From assembly GCA_031284065.1 (NCBI GenBank), contig JAITAP010000249.1:1-9022 (forward strand): 9,022 nt of DNA, read 5' to 3'. This document shows, in pieces, positions 6,006 through 9,022 of the stretch. Every line of letters begins with the position of its first letter. Position 1 is the first letter of the stretch. The notes below the pieces were generated by a model, which did no database searches, was not told where the DNA came from, and was given only the letters and a program-made list of their open reading frames with translations. The stretch comes from Prevotellaceae bacterium. GTDB taxonomy: Bacteria; Bacteroidota; Bacteroidia; Bacteroidales; UBA932. The position numbers and the translations under genes are program-made.

Positions 6006-8621
6006 ATGCCGCATCAGGTAAAAAAAATATCGCTGCTGTGCATGGCCGTATGCGGCCTTACTTCTGCGCTACTTGCGCAGGTGCGGTACGATTTTGAAAA
6101 CGGCAGCCTGTCGGATTTTTTGCAAAGCCCCGAAAACAGCTGGGCGGTAAAAGACACCGCATTGCTTGGCGGGGCAAAGGTTTTGCGGCACGTGCGCAGC
6201 GTTTCCGAACACGATGTTGATAGAATTTCCGTTATTCCTCGCGCAAATCAGAGCGCGAAGAGCGACACGTGGAGCTTTTCCGTCGTCAGGTACGCCTCTT
6301 CGGTTGCCGTTTCGGCCAACAACTACTGGCTTGCGTTTCTTGCCTCCAACGCGGACGCCTCCGCAATGAGCGCCACCGGAGCAGGGGTGAACGCTTACGC
6401 CGTAGGCGTTGTGGACGACGACACGCTAAGGCTGTTTAGGATAAATTCGGGAGACATTACGCCGCTGATTGCAACAACCATCGTAACGCGAAATAAAAAG
6501 ATTGCGGTAAAGGTTACGCGCTCTTCACAGGGTGAGTGGACGCTTTTTGCCAACGACCAGGGCGATGCGAGCCACTTGGTTCAGCACGGGAAGGCAATGG
6601 ATGCCGACGAAGCGCTGAGCGAGTATTTCGGGTTTTTGTTTGCCTTTTCTTCCTCCAACTCCGGAAATTTTTTTGTGGACGACCTGCTGATAGACCTTGT
6701 ACCTCGCCCTCTGAAAATAGCTTCGGTACAGCGCAAAACCCCGCGCAGCTTGCAGGTGGAGCTGAGCAGGGCGGTTGACGCCGCACGCGCAGCCGAAGCG
6801 TCGCGCTACAGCCTCCGCGCCGCCGACGGCAGCGACGTGGCTATTGATTCTGTGGCGCTGAGGTCTCCCAAAGCTGTGGCAGTGTTTGTGAACAAACCGC
6901 TTGCCACCGGCAGCTACCGCCTAAACATTCACGATTTGCCCGACGCGCAGAGCTCCATGAGCAACGACAGGTACGACTTCCGGCTTGATGTGCCGCGCTA
7001 CGGCGACGTGGTTTTTAGCGAGCTGATGGTGCGCCCCTACAGCGAAAGCGAGCTCGTCAGCGAGTACATTGAGCTCTACAACCGCACCGACCGCCGCATA
7101 GATCTTACCGGCTGGACAATATCAACCGCAGCGCGAACGGGGCGCATTACCTTCGGCAGCATTGAGGCAAACGATTACGCGCTTATCGGCAGCGGAACGC
7201 CGGAATTTGCCGGCACGCTTGCCGTTGCCAACCGCCCAACGCTGACCGACGCAGGCGCAAGCCTTCTGCTCGCCGACAGCTGCGGGACGACTGTCGCCAT
7301 GCTCGCGTACAGCGATTCGTGGTATGCCGACGAAACGAAAAAGCTGGGCGGCTATTCGCTCGAAAAAATAGACCTGAACAACCTTGAGGAAACCGTCGCC
7401 AACTGGCGCGCCTCCAACGACGAGCGCGGAGGAACGCCCGGCGAGGAAAACTCTGTGTCGGCCGTCAACGCCGACGCTGCGCCGCCCGAGCTCGCCAGCC
7501 TCAAAATTACAGAGCGCGAGCTGGCGCTTAGCTTTAGCGAGGCGCTCAGCGACGCCGCGCTCAGCGCGGAGTACTTTTCGCTGGACAACAGCATTGGCGC
7601 TGCCCAAAGCGTGCGGCGGGACGCCGACAAACCGACGGACCTTGTCCTCGCTTTCAGCCAGCTGTTGGCGCGGAACGTTGCCTACACGCTTTCGGTAAAA
7701 AATGGCGCTGTTTGCGATTTGGCGCAAAATTGCAGGGACGATTTTACCGTACAGGCAGGCTTTGGCGAACATCCCGCAGCGGGCGACGTTATTATCAACG
7801 AAACGCTGTTCAACCCCTACGCCGGCGGCGTGGATTTTGTGGAGATATACAACCGCTCGAACAAAATTGCGGAGCTGGAGGGCGTGCGCATTGCCAACCG
7901 CGACGCGGCAGACGGCGCTATCGACAAATCGTACCCGCTGCCGGCGTACGCGCTCTTTCCCAGCAGCTACGTGGTGGTAACGACCTTGCCGGACGTGGTG
8001 CGCGAGCAGTACCGCTGCCCCAACCCCGAAGCGTTTATCGCCCTCGACAGAATACCTTCCTACCCAAACGACCATGGCTGCGTGGCCTTGCTCGACAGCG
8101 CCGGCGCGACGCTCGAAGATTTTTACTACTCCGAAAAAATGCACAGCGCTATGCTCGTTGGCGCAAAGGGCGTTTCGCTGGAGCGCATCAACCCCAACCT
8201 GCTCGCAAGCGAAGCGTCCAGCTGGTTTTCGGCGGCGCAGATTTCGGGTTTTGCCACGCCTACCGGCAAAAATTCGCAGTACTCCGAGCGCAAAAACGCT
8301 AACACCGACGCCGTGAGCCTCTTCCCCGAAGCGTTTTCGCCCAACGGCGATGGCTTTGACGATATACTTTTCATCAGCTACGCCATGCCCGCCGAAGGGT
8401 ATGTTGCCAGCGTTACCATTTTTGACGCGGCGGGCAGGGTTGCCAGAACGCTGTGCCGCAACGTTACGCTGGCGGTAGAGGGGCGGTTGGCGTGGGACGG
8501 AGTATGCAACAACGGCAAGGTTGCCGCCACAGGCATTTACGTGGTTTACGTGGAGGTGTTTTCGCTTGGCGGCGTAGTAAACAGATACAAAAAAACCTGC
8601 ATGGTAGGGGCGTATTTGTAG
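6006..8621 (+). CDS. Secreted surface protein with two lamin-tail domains and FlgD/CHU_C-like C-terminus
   Basis: This 871-residue protein has a signal peptide at 1-25 (KKISLLCMAVCGLTSALLAQ). Residues 26-232 look like a concanavalin/LamG-type beta sandwich. Next comes an SbsA-like Ig domain (about 235-328, ELSRAVDAA, NKPLATGSYRLNI) and lamin-tail domain 1 (333-483, FSELMVRPYSESELVSEYIE then LYNRTDRRIDLTGW). A second SbsA-like domain (about 494-585) precedes lamin-tail domain 2 (593-757, INETLFNPYAGGVDFVEIYN). Both halves end alike, GYSLEKIDLNNLEETVANW and GVSLERINPNLLASEASSW, so the Ig plus lamin-tail pair looks duplicated. The end (769-871) has FPEAFSPNGDGFDD, VTIFDAAGRVARTL, WDG and GIYVV, typical of FlgD-like/gliding-associated C-terminal modules that often serve type IX export. 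No catalytic site is visible; a structural or adhesive surface role is inferred. The ATG at 6006 is chosen because it gives a complete signal peptide with its Lys pair. The gene stands alone on its strand. Confidence 0.9.
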   Translation: MPHQVKKISLLCMAVCGLTSALLAQVRYDFENGSLSDFLQSPENSWAVKDTALLGGAKVLRHVRSVSEHDVDRISVIPRANQSAKSDTWSFSVVRYASSVAVSANNYWLAFLASNADASAMSATGAGVNAYAVGVVDDDTLRLFRINSGDITPLIATTIVTRNKKIAVKVTRSSQGEWTLFANDQGDASHLVQHGKAMDADEALSEYFGFLFAFSSSNSGNFFVDDLLIDLVPRPLKIASVQRKTPRSLQVELSRAVDAARAAEASRYSLRAADGSDVAIDSVALRSPKAVAVFVNKPLATGSYRLNIHDLPDAQSSMSNDRYDFRLDVPRYGDVVFSELMVRPYSESELVSEYIELYNRTDRRIDLTGWTISTAARTGRITFGSIEANDYALIGSGTPEFAGTLAVANRPTLTDAGASLLLADSCGTTVAMLAYSDSWYADETKKLGGYSLEKIDLNNLEETVANWRASNDERGGTPGEENSVSAVNADAAPPELASLKITERELALSFSEALSDAALSAEYFSLDNSIGAAQSVRRDADKPTDLVLAFSQLLARNVAYTLSVKNGAVCDLAQNCRDDFTVQAGFGEHPAAGDVIINETLFNPYAGGVDFVEIYNRSNKIAELEGVRIANRDAADGAIDKSYPLPAYALFPSSYVVVTTLPDVVREQYRCPNPEAFIALDRIPSYPNDHGCVALLDSAGATLEDFYYSEKMHSAMLVGAKGVSLERINPNLLASEASSWFSAAQISGFATPTGKNSQYSERKNANTDAVSLFPEAFSPNGDGFDDILFISYAMPAEGYVASVTIFDAAGRVARTLCRNVTLAVEGRLAWDGVCNNGKVAATGIYVVYVEVFSLGGVVNRYKKTCMVGAYL

Positions 8622-8648
8622 CGCTAAGCGGTATATAGCTTATGCCTG

Positions 8649-8689
8649 CGCGGGTAGCGAAATTTTAATCAATTATTTTTCTACCCGCG
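8649..8689. repeat. Hairpin downstream of the lamin-tail gene
   Basis: CGCGGGTAG (8649-8657) and CTACCCGCG (8681-8689) are perfect 9-bp inverted copies around a 23-base AT-rich loop. The hairpin begins 27 bases after the TAG stop of the lamin-tail gene, so it may mark the transcript end. No T-run follows the stem, and it does not qualify as a standard intrinsic terminator. Confidence 0.45.
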
Positions 8690-8714
8690 AATTACGCAAA
8701 TTATACGTGCGCGG

Positions 8715-8935
8715 GACTTTGTTGCAACGAGAGCACATTACTATATAAAACCTACGGCAGCAAGTCCCGCAGGGACGACACTTTGGAGGCGACAGCAAGT
8801 GTCGTCCCTGCGGGACTTAAGAGGAGAGCGCTATCGTTTACCGTAGGCTAAAGCCTACGGTTAATCAAGTGTCGTCCCTGCGGGACTTGCTGCCGTAGGT
8901 TCTATATAGTAATGTGCTCTCGTTGCAACAAAGTC
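8715..8935. repeat. 221-bp near-perfect palindromic element with 69-bp arms (MITE-like)
   Basis: Arms 8715-8783 and 8867-8935 are reverse complements over 69 bases with one mismatch. From outside inwards each arm has the 25-bp end motif (as at 771-795), a TATATA-type run, CCTACGGCAGC, and a 22-bp unit containing the palindrome GTCCCGCAGGGAC. The 22-bp unit occurs three times: 8762-8783 inverted, then 8797-8818 and 8867-8888 direct. The 83-base centre also holds a perfect palindrome with arms ACCGTAGGCT/AGCCTACGGT (8840-8861). No open frame of note lies inside. The layout is that of a non-autonomous, terminally inverted repeat element. No flanking target-site duplication is seen. Confidence 0.75.
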
Positions 8936-9022
8936 GATTGCTACTGTAAAAAAATTCCTTCTCAAATGCTATATATTTCTATTCCGCAAGCGTTAACCTA
9001 CTTTGTTGACGCTCACAGCAGC

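Noticed and set aside
7122..8144. 340-codon open frame on the minus strand
   Set aside because: It lies opposite the lamin-tail gene and has shadow-like composition with no family resemblance.
8649..8689. Intrinsic terminator after the lamin-tail gene
   Set aside because: The stem is good, but the loop is 23 bases and no T-run follows, so it is recorded only as a hairpin.
8700..8950. Target-site duplication around the 221-bp palindrome
   Set aside because: The flanks (CGTGCGCGG on the left and GATTGCTAC on the right) share no direct repeat, so insertion by transposition is not proven.

Overview
The window looks like chromosomal DNA of a member of the Bacteroidota, most likely an uncultured Bacteroidales-type bacterium. 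Three things point there. Two proteins belong to characteristic families: a secreted family 2 glycoside hydrolase with the extra C-terminal domains usual in this phylum, and a surface protein with lamin-tail domains ending in an FlgD/CHU_C-like module. Shine-Dalgarno sequences are mostly absent and TAnnTTTG-type -7 boxes are present. The intergenic DNA is full of short palindromic repeats. Nothing visible fixes the genus.

Layout. Positions 1-868 carry no convincing gene. They hold at least seven different repeat families packed side by side: an inverted repeat with CGTCATTCCGA ends, a G-quadruplex-prone hairpin, two tandem-like direct repeat pairs, a GAGACGCAC palindrome, three copies of an ATTCCCCGTAGGGGAAT palindrome, a 25-bp motif, and an ATTAATC-rich tract. 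Three genes follow on the minus strand, read right to left: a Wzz-like polysaccharide chain-length/co-polymerase protein (4453-5433), a stand-alone protein with an LPD3-like barnase-fold domain and a DUF3945-like tail (3485-4357), and a secreted GH2 glycosidase (869-3352). A 563-base AT-rich spacer (5443-6005) separates them from a plus-strand gene for a large secreted protein with two lamin-tail domains (6006-8621). The right end (8622-9022) has no gene. It holds a hairpin at 8649-8689 and a striking 221-bp near-perfect palindrome (8715-8935); I see nothing further in 8936-9022.

How the parts relate. The two minus-strand genes at 3485-5442 are clearly AT-richer than the flanking GH2 and lamin-tail genes (sampled 60-base blocks give about 35-37% GC against 55-63%), which suggests a different origin. 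The GH2 enzyme probably acts in the periplasm or at the surface on a plant or host glycan. The lamin-tail protein is probably exported to the surface, perhaps by the type IX system. The Wzz-like protein belongs to envelope polysaccharide assembly but has no glycosyltransferase neighbours here. A single pathway linking all four is not supported.

The strongest unexplained signal is the family of mobile-looking, non-coding palindromes. The same 25-bp end motif occurs once at 771-795 and twice, inverted, at the ends of the 8715-8935 palindrome, so copies bracket the whole gene block.
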